A DNA stretch of 33,662 bases, from contig JANYKS010000058.1 of the NCBI GenBank assembly GCA_025358125.1, positions 1-33,662 of the forward strand, read 5' to 3'. Positions within the stretch are counted from its first letter, which is position 1. Each line of letters begins with the position of its first letter. A program made the translations under genes and the position numbers. The DNA comes from Actinomycetes bacterium. GTDB taxonomy: Bacteria; Actinomycetota; Acidimicrobiia; Acidimicrobiales; Ilumatobacteraceae. Below are positions 1 to 10,991 of this stretch, one piece after another. Under the pieces are notes generated by a model that was given only the letters and a program-made list of their open reading frames with translations, was not told where the DNA came from and ran no database searches.

Positions 1-2
1 CC

Positions 3-34
3 GAAAACTTGGATTTGTCTTGGAAAACTTGGAT
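3..34. repeat. 12-bp direct repeat at left edge
   Basis: The 12-mer GAAAACTTGGAT occurs at 3-14 and again at 23-34, in an AT-richer stretch just beyond the 3' end of the CAU tRNA. GGATTTGT (11-18) and ACAAATCC (55-62) could also pair around it. It may be part of a tRNA 3' trailer or terminator, or the end of an element outside the window; the edge prevents a firmer call. Confidence 0.4.
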
Positions 35-86
35 GGACCCATCTTGCGGTCACCACAAATCCATCATCATCCCAGCTCAGCGATAG

Positions 87-159
87 TGGGGCGGGTGGGT
101 ATCGAACCCACGACCCAGGGATTATGAGTCCCCTGCTCTAACCACTGAGCTACCACCCC
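87..159 (-). tRNA. tRNA with CAU anticodon, probably tRNA-Ile2 (or elongator Met)
   Basis: On the minus strand a complete 73-nt cloverleaf is visible. The acceptor stem is GGGGTGG/CCGCCCC with discriminator A, the D arm contains AGCTCAGTGGTTAGAGC, the anticodon stem is GGGGA/TCCCT around the loop CTCATAA, and the T arm is GTGGG/CCCAC around TTCGATA. No CCA is encoded. The anticodon is CAU. The short D loop and G-rich anticodon stem resemble the lysidine-modified isoleucine tRNA that reads AUA more than the usual elongator methionine tRNA. It is clearly not an initiator, because the anticodon stem lacks the three consecutive G:C pairs of that class. The identity between Ile2 and Met cannot be settled by eye. 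Confidence 0.9.
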
Positions 160-200
160 GTGCACCGGGCCATTACAAAGATGATCCGGATACGCAAACA

Positions 201-220
201 GGGTCCGCGCGAACGGACCC
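201..220 (-). terminator. Hairpin between the two tRNAs
   Basis: A perfect 7-bp stem GGGTCCG/CGGACCC with a 6-nt loop lies 8 nt beyond the 3' end of tRNA-Asn in the direction of transcription, followed by TGTTTGCG. It may terminate the rpoD/tRNA-Asn transcript or act in 3'-end processing. There is no long U-tract, so terminator function is inferred. Confidence 0.5.
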
Positions 221-227
221 CGAATCG

Positions 228-300
228 CTCCGAGAGCAGGGCTCGAACCTGCGACCCGCTGATTAACAGTCAGCTGCTCTGCCAACTGAGCTATCTCGGA
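228..300 (-). tRNA. tRNA-Asn (GUU)
   Basis: The minus strand gives a complete 73-nt cloverleaf. The acceptor stem is TCCGAGA/TCTCGGA with discriminator G, the D arm is AGCTCAGTTGGCAGAGC, the anticodon stem CTGA/TCAG encloses CTGTTAA (anticodon GTT), and the T arm is GCAGG/CCTGC around TTCGAGC. No CCA is encoded. It starts 43 nt after the rpoD stop on the same strand, so read-through from the dnaG-rpoD unit is possible. Confidence 0.97.
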
Positions 301-343
301 AAGGCACGCAGAGATTAGCAGCGCGAGCCCGAAGTTCCACGGG

Positions 344-1663
344 CTATTCGGCGTCGAGGAACTCCTTCAGCTTCTGACTGCGCTGCGGATGACGCAGCTT
401 GGCGAGTGTCTTGGCCTCGATCTGGCGAACACGCTCGCGGGTCACGCCGAACTCCTTGCCGACCTCTTCCAGCGTGCGGGCCTGGCCGTCGTCGAGCCCA
501 AAACGCATCCGCACGATCTCCTGTTCGCGCTCTGACAACTCGCCCAGCGCTTCATCGACGGCTGCGACCAGCATCTTCTTGGCCGCGGCATCGTCGGGTG
601 CATCGACCGAACCATCCTGGATGAAGTCGCCAAGGTTGGAGTCGTCTTCCTCGCCGACCGGAGAATCGAGTGACAGCGGATCCAGGGAGATGCGCAGGAT
701 GTCGTGCACCCGCTCGACGGGGATCTCACACCGGGCAGCGAGCTCCTCCAGCGACGGCTCGCGCTCGAGTTCTTGATGCATCTGGCGCTGCATTCGCAGC
801 ACCCGGTTCATGCTCTCGACCATATGCACCGGAATTCGGATCGTGCGGGCCTGATCGGCGATCGAGCGGGTGATCGCCTGGCGGATCCACCATGTGGCAT
901 AGGTGCTGAACTTGAAGCCCTTGGTGTAGTCGAACTTGTCGACGGCTCGCATCAGCCCGAGGTTGCCCTCCTGGATCAAGTCGAGCAGTTGCATGCCCCG
1001 GCCGCTGTAGCGCTTGGCGATGCTGACGACGAGGCGCAGGTTGGCCTGGATCAGGTTGCTCTTCGCGCTCTGGCCGGCCTGAACCGTGCGCAGTAACCGG
1101 CGCTGCTCCGTGGCGGTCAGTGAGTCGCCACCGTCGTCGAGCGCGGTCGCCGCGAGGTGGCCGGACTCGATCTGTTGGGCCATCAGCCGTTCCTCGTCAC
1201 CGCTGAGCAGGCCGACCCGGCCGATCTCTTTGAGATACATCCGAACAGTGTCACCGGTCGGGACGGTCTCGTACTTCTCGGCCATCCGCTCGGCGCGCCG
1301 GCCCCGGCGGCGGGTCAAGGTTCCGGCGGCATCGTCGTCCGGTTCGACGAGCGGCGTAGCGGCGCCGTGCGGTGGAGTGCCGCCATCCTCCGCCGCCTCA
1401 TCTTCTGCCGCGTCATCTTCTGCCACCTCGTCCACTGTGTCGTCGATGTCGATGCCGAGCACATCCAGCGACGAAGTAAGTTTCACGATCACGTCGCCCG
1501 TGAGCTCTAGGTCGAGGACAGCCATTGCCACATCGTCGGCATGCACCGAGCCGAGCTTGGTGCCCGTGAGAACGAGGGCATGCCACTTCTGAGCATCGAC
1601 CCCGGGAAGCGGGGGATGCAGAGGGGTCGTCTCGCTTTCGGTGTTGACTTCGCTCGGGATCAA
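344..1663 (-). CDS. rpoD: Principal RNA polymerase sigma factor (sigma-70, RpoD/SigA type)
   Basis: 439 residues. This is the housekeeping sigma factor that directs core RNA polymerase to -10/-35 promoters. Region 1.1 is recognisable near residues 20-72 and is followed by an acidic linker (about 73-112). Region 1.2 (137-170) reads [16 protein letters not shown]. Region 2 (200-272) includes [18 protein letters not shown] and the -10 reading segment [13 protein letters not shown]. Region 3 covers about 280-358. Region 4 (372-436) has the helix-turn-helix [20 protein letters not shown]. The presence of region 1.1 and 1.2 marks it as a primary, not alternative, sigma. The start is TTG, overlapping the dnaG stop as TTGA, with GAGGAG upstream, so translation is probably coupled to primase. 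tRNA-Asn follows downstream. Confidence 0.97.
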   Translation of the reverse strand: MIPSEVNTESETTPLHPPLPGVDAQKWHALVLTGTKLGSVHADDVAMAVLDLELTGDVIVKLTSSLDVLGIDIDDTVDEVAEDDAAEDEAAEDGGTPPHGAATPLVEPDDDAAGTLTRRRGRRAERMAEKYETVPTGDTVRMYLKEIGRVGLLSGDEERLMAQQIESGHLAATALDDGGDSLTATEQRRLLRTVQAGQSAKSNLIQANLRLVVSIAKRYSGRGMQLLDLIQEGNLGLMRAVDKFDYTKGFKFSTYATWWIRQAITRSIADQARTIRIPVHMVESMNRVLRMQRQMHQELEREPSLEELAARCEIPVERVHDILRISLDPLSLDSPVGEEDDSNLGDFIQDGSVDAPDDAAAKKMLVAAVDEALGELSEREQEIVRMRFGLDDGQARTLEEVGKEFGVTRERVRQIEAKTLAKLRHPQRSQKLKEFLDAE

Positions 1664-3405
1664 CAGCGCTCCTCACTGCGTCGATGGAGCCACCCTAGCA
1701 ACCACTCGGCTGCCACCTGAGGCGACTCCCGAGTGAGCAGTTGCTCGAGCCGGACGCGCGCTTCGCTGTCCTCGCGGATCTCCACCGGCTCCGTGATGCG
1801 CAGCCGGCGCGACAACTCACGGCGCACCGCAGCCGAAATCAGATTCATCGCTTCGATTTCAGGGTCAGCATCGAGATCAGCCACCGCAGCGCGCTCCAGC
1901 ACCTCTCGCGCCTCGGGATCGGCGGCCTCGATCGCTGTCTCGATCGCGCCGCTGGTAGACGCGAGCGCGAGGAAGGCCCGGCGGTTGACATCCGCTGCGA
2001 ACAGATCTTCCACCAGCCACGGCGCAATATCGTCCCAGCGCTGCAACAACAGCGCGACGGCCACGAACTCCCCATTCTCCGCAGCGCCACGCTGGCGGGT
2101 TGGTGCCACCTGCAGCGCCGGATTGCGATTGCGTTGGGTCGCGACCCGGATGAGATCGTTGACGGGTAATCCGGTGTGCGCCGCCACCTGGCCCGCGTAC
2201 AGCTTGCGGACATCGAGGTCGGGATGCTCGTTGATGACACCCATCGCCCGCCCGGCAAGACGGGCACGCTCTTCCGGCGAGCGGATCGCCTGGCCGGCGA
2301 GCGTGCGCTGAACACGAAACCCGAGGAACGGCAACGTGTCGTGAACCGCCTTCGCCAACGCTTGCGGATCGCTCAGGCTGAGATCACCGGGATCCTTGCC
2401 CTGCGGGAACTGCGCGACAAGCACTTGCACCTGGTACTTCTGTTCCCACTCGTAGAAGCGTTCGGCGGCGCCTTGGCCAGCCTTGTCGGCGTCGAAGGCC
2501 AGAACCACCCTGCTCGCGAAGCGTTTGAGGATCTGGACATGCTGCTCGGTCAGCGCTGTGCCACAGGTAGCAACCGCCCGCTTCACCCCGGCGCGGTGGA
2601 ATCCGATCACGTCGGTGTAGCCCTCGCACACGATGACCTGGTCGTGGGTGACGATGTCAGCCTTGGCCCAGTTGAGCCCGTACAGCGTCCGGCTCTTCGC
2701 GTAGACGACGGTCTCGGGTGAGTTCTTGTACTTGGCCGGATCGGCGGATCCGGGGAGGATCCGCCCGCCGAACGCGACGGGTTCGCCCGCATCGGTGAAG
2801 ATCGGGAACAACACCCGCGCCCTGAACGAATCCTGCAATCGGTTGCGCTTGTTCGTGAACGCAAGACCGGTGTCTCGCAGCAGGTCGGCGGCGACACCGA
2901 GCTCGGTGCTCATCACATCCCAGTCATCGGGAGCCCAGCCGAGCCGGAATGTGCGCGCGATGTCACCGGCCAGCCCACGCCGGCGAAGGTACTCGCGCGC
3001 TTGGCGGGCGTCGGGCGACGTCAGCAAGCGGTTGTGATACCAGTCGACCGCCTTCTCCATCGCCTCGATCAGTTGCTTACGCCGAAGACGCTCCTTGTTC
3101 TCGCCGCCGCTGGTGTAGCGGAGCTGGATGCCGGCCTTGTTGGCGAGGTGCTCGACCGCGCCGACGAAGTCGGTGTGCTCGATCTCCTGCACGAACTTGA
3201 AGACATCGCCGGCCGCCCCGCAACCGAAGCACCGGTAACGACCCATTTCCTCGCGGACGTTGAAGGATGCGCTCTTCTCCGCGTGGAACGGGCACAGACC
3301 GACCCAATTGCGCCCGACCCGGCGCAACGCGACATAGGTCTGGATCACATCGACGACCGATACACCGGCGCGAATCCGCTCGATGTCTTCGTCGACGATG
3401 GCCAT
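1660..3405 (-). CDS. dnaG: DNA primase DnaG
   Basis: 581 residues. DnaG makes the RNA primers for chromosome replication at the fork with DnaB helicase. The N-terminal zinc domain has C38-P-F-H41 and C59-F-G-C62. The catalytic core follows, with a TOPRIM fold whose key acidic residues are visible in VCEGYTD (E261) and AFDADKAG (D305, D307). The C-terminal part (about 430-581) is the less conserved helicase-binding region. Length is normal for the family. It is followed by rpoD with a 4-base overlap, recalling the primase-sigma pairing of the E. coli macromolecular-synthesis operon. The upstream dgt gene, common in actinobacteria, is replaced here by a terC-like gene. The ATG lies 6 nt after a TAGCCT box and has no Shine-Dalgarno sequence. 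Confidence 0.97.
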   Translation of the reverse strand: MAIVDEDIERIRAGVSVVDVIQTYVALRRVGRNWVGLCPFHAEKSASFNVREEMGRYRCFGCGAAGDVFKFVQEIEHTDFVGAVEHLANKAGIQLRYTSGGENKERLRRKQLIEAMEKAVDWYHNRLLTSPDARQAREYLRRRGLAGDIARTFRLGWAPDDWDVMSTELGVAADLLRDTGLAFTNKRNRLQDSFRARVLFPIFTDAGEPVAFGGRILPGSADPAKYKNSPETVVYAKSRTLYGLNWAKADIVTHDQVIVCEGYTDVIGFHRAGVKRAVATCGTALTEQHVQILKRFASRVVLAFDADKAGQGAAERFYEWEQKYQVQVLVAQFPQGKDPGDLSLSDPQALAKAVHDTLPFLGFRVQRTLAGQAIRSPEERARLAGRAMGVINEHPDLDVRKLYAGQVAAHTGLPVNDLIRVATQRNRNPALQVAPTRQRGAAENGEFVAVALLLQRWDDIAPWLVEDLFAADVNRRAFLALASTSGAIETAIEAADPEAREVLERAAVADLDADPEIEAMNLISAAVRRELSRRLRITEPVEIREDSEARVRLEQLLTRESPQVAAEWLLGWLHRRSEERC

Positions 3406-3411
3406 TCGGGG

Positions 3412-3417
3412 AGGCTA
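3412..3417 (-). promoter_or_regulatory. Candidate -10 box of dnaG (leaderless type)
   Basis: TAGCCT on the minus strand, exactly 6 nt before the dnaG ATG. The spacing places the transcription start at or next to the A of ATG. No ribosome-binding site is present. Confidence 0.55.
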
Positions 3418-3437
3418 CCGGAGTCGGCGCGACGTCG

Positions 3438-4472
3438 TCAGGGCTCGTCGGGCGGCGGCGGTTGCTCGAGCCCGTACAACTCGATGTCGTCGTCAACGTT
3501 GTCGCGTACACCGAATTTCAGCGATGCGAACACCGAGACGACGAGCACCGACGCGATGACACCGAGCGAGACTCCCCCAGCAATCTCGTACCAGTGCGAC
3601 ACGATCATCTTGATGCCGACGAATGCCAGGATGACCGCCAATCCCTGCTGCAGATACGTGAACCGGGCGTGGAGATCGGCGAGGAGGAAGTACAGCGCGC
3701 GAAGTCCGAGAATCGCGAAGGCGTTGGACGTGAACACGATGAACTGCTCGCGGCTGACCGCCAACACCGCTGGCACGGAATCGACGGCGAACAACACGTC
3801 GGTCGTCTCGACGAGGACGAGTACCGCGAACAGCGGCGTCGCCAGGCGGCGACCGTTGACGCGGGTGAACAGCCTCTGTCCGTCCAGGTCGGGTGTCGAC
3901 GGCACGGTCTTGCGCACTACCCGCAAGGCGATGTTCTCCTCCGGATTCACCTCTCCCCCGCCCCTGATCAGCTTGAACGCCGTGTACAGCAGGAAGGCAC
4001 CGAACACGTACAGGAGCCATGCGAAACTGCGGATCAGGGCGACGCCCGAGAAGATGAAGAGGGCGCGGAGCACGAGCGCTCCGAAGATCCCCCAGAACAA
4101 CACCCGATGTTGATACAACGCGGGTACGGCGAACATCGTGAAGATCAGCGCCCACACGAAGACGTTGTCGATCGACAGGCTGTATTCGATGAGATACCCG
4201 CTGAAGTATTCGCCACCCGCCTTGCCCCCGAAGCCGACGATGACAGCCGCGCCGAACGAGACGCCGACGGCCACCCACATCAGGGTCTCCAACGCGGCGC
4301 GACGCGTCCTCAGTATTTTCGGAGTGCGATGCAGGACCAGAATGTCGAGCAGCAACAGCACGAGGATCAGAACGAGCGTTGCCAACCACGCCCAGATCGG
4401 CACCGACAGGTCAGCGAAACCGGATACCGCCCTCTCCGAAACGACCTCTGCGGCTGCGGGATGGACGATCAA
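3438..4472 (-). CDS. TerC-family integral membrane protein
   Basis: 344 residues from a TTG 7 nt after the ppdk stop. It is a polytopic membrane protein with eight or so hydrophobic segments, beginning with IWAWLATLVLILVLLLLDIL. The family signature acidic motifs are present: EYSLSIDNVFVWALIF near residue 95 and VETTDVLFAVDSVPAVLAVS near 220. TerC/Alx proteins are linked to metal (manganese, possibly calcium) homeostasis and metalation of exported proteins; the substrate here is unknown. The tail is acidic and proline-rich (DDDIELYGLEQPPPPDEP). Start choice is uncertain: the family normally begins a few residues before the first helix, and an in-frame GTG at the V of SVPIW would fit too. Neither start has a good ribosome-binding site. 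Confidence 0.9.
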   Translation of the reverse strand: MIVHPAAAEVVSERAVSGFADLSVPIWAWLATLVLILVLLLLDILVLHRTPKILRTRRAALETLMWVAVGVSFGAAVIVGFGGKAGGEYFSGYLIEYSLSIDNVFVWALIFTMFAVPALYQHRVLFWGIFGALVLRALFIFSGVALIRSFAWLLYVFGAFLLYTAFKLIRGGGEVNPEENIALRVVRKTVPSTPDLDGQRLFTRVNGRRLATPLFAVLVLVETTDVLFAVDSVPAVLAVSREQFIVFTSNAFAILGLRALYFLLADLHARFTYLQQGLAVILAFVGIKMIVSHWYEIAGGVSLGVIASVLVVSVFASLKFGVRDNVDDDIELYGLEQPPPPDEP

Positions 4473-4479
4473 TCAGGTG

Positions 4480-7143
4480 CTACTTGGTGTCGCTCTTCTT
4501 GGAGCCCGATGAGGCAATGACCGCTTGTGCCGCCGCCAGGCGTGCGATCGGCACACGGAACGGGCTGCAGCTCACGTAGTCGAGACCCGCCTCATAGAAC
4601 AGGGCGATGCTCTCGGGGTCGCCGCCGTGCTCGCCGCAGACGCCGATCTTGAGGCCCTTCTTCGTGGCGCGGCCGCGCTCCACACCGATCTTGACGAGTT
4701 CGCCGACGCCGCCTTTGTCGATGGTCTCGAATGGGTTGCGCTTGAGCAGGCCCTGCTCGAGATACACCGGCATCATTCTGCTCTCGACATCGTCGCGGCT
4801 GAACCCGAACGCCATCTGGGTCAGGTCGTTCGTGCCGAAGCTGAAGAAGTCGGCCTCCTCGGCGATTTCGTCGGCGCGCAGGGCCGCGCGCGGTGTTTCG
4901 ATCATCGTTCCGATGGTGACGTCCGGCTTGTTCTTGATGCCCTTCACCGCGGCATCGATCTCAGTCTGGACCCAACTGCGTGCGAGCGCCAGTTCTTCAC
5001 GAGTGACGGTGAGCGGGATCATCACTTCCACGATCGGGTTCTTGCCCTTCTTGCGCAGCGCCGCAGCGGCGGCCATCAGAGCCTTGACCTGCATCGCGTA
5101 CAGTCCTGGTTTGACGACGCCGAGGCGAACACCGCGGGTGCCGAGCATCGGGTTGTGCTCGGCCCAGTCCTCGGCCGCCTTGAGCTCTGCTTTCTCGCGT
5201 GGGCTCAGCCCGCCTGTTGCCTGCTTGATCCGCAGTTCTTCGACAGACGGAAGGAACTCGTGCAGTGGCGGGTCGAGCAACCGGACGGTGACGGGCAAGC
5301 CGTCCATCGCCTCGAGGATCTCCTCGAAGTCGATCTGCTGAACCCGGCCGAGCTCGGCGAGCGCGGCGGTCTCCTCGGCGGCGGTATCGGCGAGAATCAT
5401 CTCGCGCACGACAGGCAACCGGTCCGGTGCGAGGAACATGTGCTCGGTCCGGCACAGCCCGATGCCCTCCGCCCCGAGGTTGCGGGCGTTCGTCGCGTCT
5501 TCGCCGGTGTCGGCGTTGGCGCGCACGCCGAGCTTGCCCTTGCGGACCTGATCGGACCATTGCAAGATGGTGTGGAACTCGGCCGGCGGCTCGGCCGCGG
5601 CGAGCTTCATCTCGCCCACCATGACCTCACCGGTGGAGCCGTCGAGGCTGATGACGTCGCCCTCCTTGACGGTGACGGCGCCAACGCTGAATTGCTTGCC
5701 GGCGATCTTGATCGCGTCGGCGCCGACGATGGCGGGTGTGCCCCAGCCTCTCGCGACGACTGCCGCATGGCTGACCAGACCGCCGCGAGCGGTGAGGATG
5801 CCCTCGCTGATCATCATCCCGTGAACGTCTTCCGGGCTCGTCTCGTTGCGGACGAGAATAACCTTCTCGCCGCGCTCGGAGGCATCGACCGCTTCGTCGG
5901 CGGTGAAGTAGACCCTGCCAACGGCAGCGCCTGGCGACGCCGCGAGACCCTTGGCCAACACCTTGCCCTTGCCCGCGAACTGGGGATGAAGGACTTGATC
6001 GAGGTGCTCGGCGGCGACGCGCATGATTGCCTCGCTCCTGCCGATCTTCCAGCGCGCCGCGCCGTTGCCGGTGCCCTTGGTCATGTCGACGGCCATCCGC
6101 AGCGCGGCGGCGCCGGTGCGCTTGCCGACGCGGGTCTGGAGCATCCACAACTTGCCCTGTTCGATGGTGAACTCGGTGTCGCACATGTCGGTGTAATGAC
6201 GCTCGAGCCGATCGAAGATGCCGATCAGTTCCTTGTGGATCAGCGGGAACTTGGCCTTCAACGCATCGAGGTCTTCGGTATTGCGGATGCCGGCAACGAC
6301 GTCTTCCCCCTGCGCGTTGACGAGGAAGTCGCCGTACGGCTTTTTCTCGCCGGTGGCGGCGTTGCGGGTGAAACCGACGCCGGTGCCGCTGTTGTCGTCT
6401 CGGTTGCCGAACACCATCGTCTGCACGTTGACGGCCGTACCGAGATCGTGGCCGATCCGCTCACGGACGCGGTACGCGATCGCGCGAGCGCCGTTCCAGC
6501 TGCGGAACACGGCTTCGACCGCGCCGCGCAGCTGCTTCACCGGATCCTGTGGGAACGGCTTGCCGGTCGCTGTCTTGACGATGCCCTGATAGGTCTCGCA
6601 CAACTTCTTGAGCGCGCTGGCCGGGATCTCTGCGTCCGACTTCGCTCCGGCCGATTTCTTGGCGGCTTCGAACTCGTGCTCGAACGGCTCGCCGGGGGCA
6701 TCGAGCACGATCCGGCCGTACATCGCGATGAAACGGCGATAGCTGTCGTACGCGAACCGCTCGTCGTTGGTGACGGCGGCGAGGCCCTTGACGCTCTTGT
6801 CGTTGAGCCCAAGGTTGAGGACGGTGTCCATCATGCCCGGCATGCTGAACTTGGCGCCCGAGCGCACGCTCACGAGCAATGGATCCGAGCGATCGCCAAG
6901 GCCGCGCTGCATCGTCTTTTCGAGCTGAGCAATCTGTGCGGCGATCTCGTCATCCAAACCTGTCGGCCAGCCACCGTGCATGTAGTCCCGGCAGGCATCG
7001 GTGCTGATGGTGAAACCGGGGGGAACCGGCAGCTTCAACACGCTCGTCATCTCGGCGAGGTTCGCACCTTTTCCACCGAGGAGATCCTTGTACTCCATCG
7101 GGGGGCGGCGGTGCTTGTGGGAGAAGGAATAGACGTATGACAC
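4480..7143 (-). CDS. ppdK: Pyruvate, phosphate dikinase
   Basis: 887 residues from GTG (VSYVYSFSHKH), which fits the family N-terminus; the reading frame stays open 31 codons further upstream but that extension is not family-like. The enzyme interconverts pyruvate + ATP + phosphate and PEP + AMP + pyrophosphate. The ATP-grasp domain starts with KDLLGGKGANLAEM. The phosphohistidine domain has GGLVSHAAVVARGWG with catalytic H459. The C-terminal PEP/pyruvate barrel ends with GVCGEHGGDP, with catalytic C836. These positions match the well-studied clostridial enzyme (H455, C831) closely. The residue two before H459, usually Thr and the target of the plant regulatory protein, is Val457. The next gene, terC-like, starts 7 nt after the stop. 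Confidence 0.97.
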   Translation of the reverse strand: MSYVYSFSHKHRRPPMEYKDLLGGKGANLAEMTSVLKLPVPPGFTISTDACRDYMHGGWPTGLDDEIAAQIAQLEKTMQRGLGDRSDPLLVSVRSGAKFSMPGMMDTVLNLGLNDKSVKGLAAVTNDERFAYDSYRRFIAMYGRIVLDAPGEPFEHEFEAAKKSAGAKSDAEIPASALKKLCETYQGIVKTATGKPFPQDPVKQLRGAVEAVFRSWNGARAIAYRVRERIGHDLGTAVNVQTMVFGNRDDNSGTGVGFTRNAATGEKKPYGDFLVNAQGEDVVAGIRNTEDLDALKAKFPLIHKELIGIFDRLERHYTDMCDTEFTIEQGKLWMLQTRVGKRTGAAALRMAVDMTKGTGNGAARWKIGRSEAIMRVAAEHLDQVLHPQFAGKGKVLAKGLAASPGAAVGRVYFTADEAVDASERGEKVILVRNETSPEDVHGMMISEGILTARGGLVSHAAVVARGWGTPAIVGADAIKIAGKQFSVGAVTVKEGDVISLDGSTGEVMVGEMKLAAAEPPAEFHTILQWSDQVRKGKLGVRANADTGEDATNARNLGAEGIGLCRTEHMFLAPDRLPVVREMILADTAAEETAALAELGRVQQIDFEEILEAMDGLPVTVRLLDPPLHEFLPSVEELRIKQATGGLSPREKAELKAAEDWAEHNPMLGTRGVRLGVVKPGLYAMQVKALMAAAAALRKKGKNPIVEVMIPLTVTREELALARSWVQTEIDAAVKGIKNKPDVTIGTMIETPRAALRADEIAEEADFFSFGTNDLTQMAFGFSRDDVESRMMPVYLEQGLLKRNPFETIDKGGVGELVKIGVERGRATKKGLKIGVCGEHGGDPESIALFYEAGLDYVSCSPFRVPIARLAAAQAVIASSGSKKSDTK

Positions 7144-7151
7144 GTCGGTCG

Positions 7152-7157
7152 AGTCTA
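7152..7157 (-). promoter_or_regulatory. Candidate -10 box of ppdK
   Basis: TAGACT on the minus strand, 8 nt before the GTG start; it also argues against the 31-codon upstream extension, which would begin outside the transcript. Confidence 0.4.
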
Positions 7158-7264
7158 AGGCACGCAATGCGTTTGGCGCAGCTCGTGCAGGAAAGCAACG
7201 CTCGCTGCGACGCGCAACGTCGGGCCGACTTGGCACGTGAGCCGCGATCCGGTCAATGCAGTCG

Positions 7265-7270
7265 TAGGAT
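7265..7270 (+). promoter_or_regulatory. Candidate -10 box of the M50 protease gene
   Basis: TAGGAT exactly 6 nt before the ATG at 7277, without a ribosome-binding site: leaderless-type arrangement. Confidence 0.55.
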
Positions 7271-7276
7271 CAGATC

Positions 7277-8518
7277 ATGACCGCCACACCCGGTTTGCGC
7301 ATCTTTGGTTTCCCCGTCGATATCCGCCCGGGATTCGTGATGTTGCTCGCCCTGTTCGCGATCATCTACTCGGGTCAGGGTCGGGGCGAACTCGGGCTGT
7401 GGCTCGCCGGCTGCGTCGGTCTCTTCACGCTGATCCACGAACTCGGGCATGCCTTCGCCGCCCGCGCCACCGGCGCCGAGGCGAGTATCGCCCTCGACTT
7501 CCTCGCCGGCTACGCGTCGTTCGAGCCGACCCGCCCGCTCAAGCGCTGGGAGCACGCCGGCATCTCGCTCGCAGGCCCCGCGGTACAGATTATCCTCGGC
7601 GTCACCGTGCTGGCTTTGATGGGGGTCAATCCGCTCGACACCGATCAGGTCTACCGGTCCGCGCCGGCGATCGCCGTTTGGTGGGCCGGGCCCCTCCTCG
7701 GCGCGATCAACCTCGCACCGATCCTGCCACTCGACGGCGGCAACATCGTCATGTCCGGGCTCGATGTGTTCCTGCCGGGGCGTTCGCGGACGGTGATGAT
7801 CTACTTCAGCATCGTGTTGACGCTCGTCGGCCTCGTCGTGGTCGCCCGCGGCAACTACGTGATCTCGCCGCTGTTTTTGATCTTCCCCCTCGTCGTTCAG
7901 TTCCAGATGCTGCAGCACCGCCGCACTCAGTCGGCCATCGACCAGCACGGCTCGTGGCAACAGTGGGCAACGACTGCCGAAGCCGATGCCTGGAGCACCG
8001 GCAAGACGAACGACTTCCCGACCGGGATGGCCGCTTCGCCATGGTTCCGTGCTGCGCAACTGCAAAGAGCCGGCCGGACCACCGACGCCCAGGTCGTGCT
8101 GATCGGCGAGTTCGCCAGCGATCAGCCGCCGAACTGGCTGCCGCCCGACGCGGCCAGTACCACCGAGCTGGCAGTGCTCGTCGCGCTGCTCCCGCGCCCG
8201 CTACCCAGCGGCAACCCGTACAGCGAGTACGTCCTCGCCTCCGTTCTCGTGCGGCTCGCCCGGTTCGACGAGGCAGGCCGCTATGCGGCGGCCTCCTTCG
8301 GCCGCAACCCCGGAACGATGCCGGCCGTCGTCGTCGCCCAGTGCGCGGCAGCGCTCAACGACGACTCACTGGCGATCAACTGGCTGAAAGCCGCGTTCGA
8401 CTCCGGCACCAACCTCGCCGGCCTCGCCGAAGCCATCGATCGCCGGCCCGAGTTCAGCGGCCTGCGGACGAGGCCCGAGGTCGTCGAGTTGCGCTACGCC
8501 CTCGCGTCCGCAACCTGA
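7277..8518 (+). CDS. M50-family membrane metalloprotease (site-2-protease-like) with helical C-terminal region
   Basis: 413 residues. The family cleaves substrates inside the membrane, often releasing membrane-held regulators; the target here is unknown. The zinc motif H54-E-L-G-H58 lies in the second hydrophobic segment, and the third ligand is expected at D153 in NLAPILPLDGGN. Hydrophobic segments lie near 18-32, 42-62, 95-116, 128-150 and 173-212. Residues 220-413 are soluble, alanine-rich and look like TPR-type helical repeats (for example VLVRLARFDEAGRYAAASF), a plausible docking domain. It is divergent from ppdK and convergent with ygfZ. It resembles Rv1823-style rhomboid-independent M50 homologues only in its motifs, so no gene name is given. 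Confidence 0.88.
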   Translation: MTATPGLRIFGFPVDIRPGFVMLLALFAIIYSGQGRGELGLWLAGCVGLFTLIHELGHAFAARATGAEASIALDFLAGYASFEPTRPLKRWEHAGISLAGPAVQIILGVTVLALMGVNPLDTDQVYRSAPAIAVWWAGPLLGAINLAPILPLDGGNIVMSGLDVFLPGRSRTVMIYFSIVLTLVGLVVVARGNYVISPLFLIFPLVVQFQMLQHRRTQSAIDQHGSWQQWATTAEADAWSTGKTNDFPTGMAASPWFRAAQLQRAGRTTDAQVVLIGEFASDQPPNWLPPDAASTTELAVLVALLPRPLPSGNPYSEYVLASVLVRLARFDEAGRYAAASFGRNPGTMPAVVVAQCAAALNDDSLAINWLKAAFDSGTNLAGLAEAIDRRPEFSGLRTRPEVVELRYALASAT

Positions 8519-8591
8519 GTCGCCGGTGTCGCTTGTAGATCCATGAGGATCCGGCGGCGAGTTGCCTGGGTGTCCACACCTTCGACATCCG

Positions 8592-9403
8592 CTAGTTCTC
8601 GCGCACCGAGACGTCTTCGAGCGCCGACTCTGCGCTGCCGACGATGACAGCGTCGCCCGGCTGCGCGGCACGGGCAACCTTGGCGAGCGCAACCCAACCG
8701 GTACCGGTGCAAGCAACAGAGGTGACGGCGCCGACATCGTTGCCGTGGTGCAACACACGGTCGCCAACGGTCGTGTTGCCCACGCCACGAAGGCGGCGCA
8801 CGAAGCGAGGCGCCGACGAGCCACGACTGTCCATCCGCTCGACCAACTCCTGCCCTGGGTAGCAACCCTTGGTGAAGCTGACGGCCAGAGATACCACACC
8901 TGTTTCGCCCGGGATCGACGCCTCTGTTATCTCCGAACCCATAGCCGGCCAGCCGGCCTCGATCCTGCTCAGGGTCAACTCTTCGAGCGAGCCGGCGCGG
9001 ATGCCGGCTGGCGGCTGCGGGTCTCCACCGAACAGGTCGAACGCATCGCTGCGCCCCCATGCCGGCACGCCGCCGCCGACGTCGGTTTGCGAGCCTCGTA
9101 CCGCGATGCACCTCCAGTCGACCGCCTCGATATCGACCTTGACCCTGATCTTGAACCGGTTGAGTCGGTTGCGCAATGACTCGCCGGAGCCCTGATCGGT
9201 GTCGACGAAGAACTCGTCGCTAGAGCGGCGAACGATGCGCACGAGAGCCTCGATCTTGCCCGCCGGCTGGAGCACGAAGCTGTGGGTCGCCTCGCCGTCG
9301 CCGAGGTTGCGGATGTCCTGGCTGATCTGGCTGTCGAGGTAGGCGAGCGCATCGCTGCCACTGATCCGGAGCACATCGCGGGGATTGTCACACCAGAAAG
9401 CAG

Positions 9404-9407
<4 letters not shown>
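8592..9407 (-). CDS. ygfZ: YgfZ/GcvT-like folate-binding Fe-S maintenance protein
   Basis: 271 residues from GTG (VTAFWCDNPRD), which overlaps the trpE stop as GTGA; the frame stays open further upstream but inside trpE. YgfZ proteins use tetrahydrofolate to support assembly or repair of certain iron-sulfur enzymes. The family hallmark K-G-C-Y-x-G-Q-E is present as KGCYPGQE (K180-E187, with the reactive C182), next to LVERMDSRG. The fold resembles the GcvT aminomethyltransferase but with this signature. Downstream of trpE it is probably translated by coupling, although no metabolic link is evident. It is convergent with the M50 gene; the 73 nt between them shows no convincing terminator. Confidence 0.93.
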
Positions 9408-10984
<1,577 letters not shown>

Positions 10985-10991
10985 TCTGGGT

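Noticed and set aside
3001..4520. Long plus-strand frames opposite dnaG and the terC-like gene
   Set aside because: Arg/His/Asp-rich shadow translations with no motifs; the minus-strand genes are intact.
4525..7140. 871-codon open frame on the plus strand opposite ppdK
   Set aside because: It is an antisense shadow of a high-GC gene: no family motifs, and the minus frame has complete PPDK signatures.
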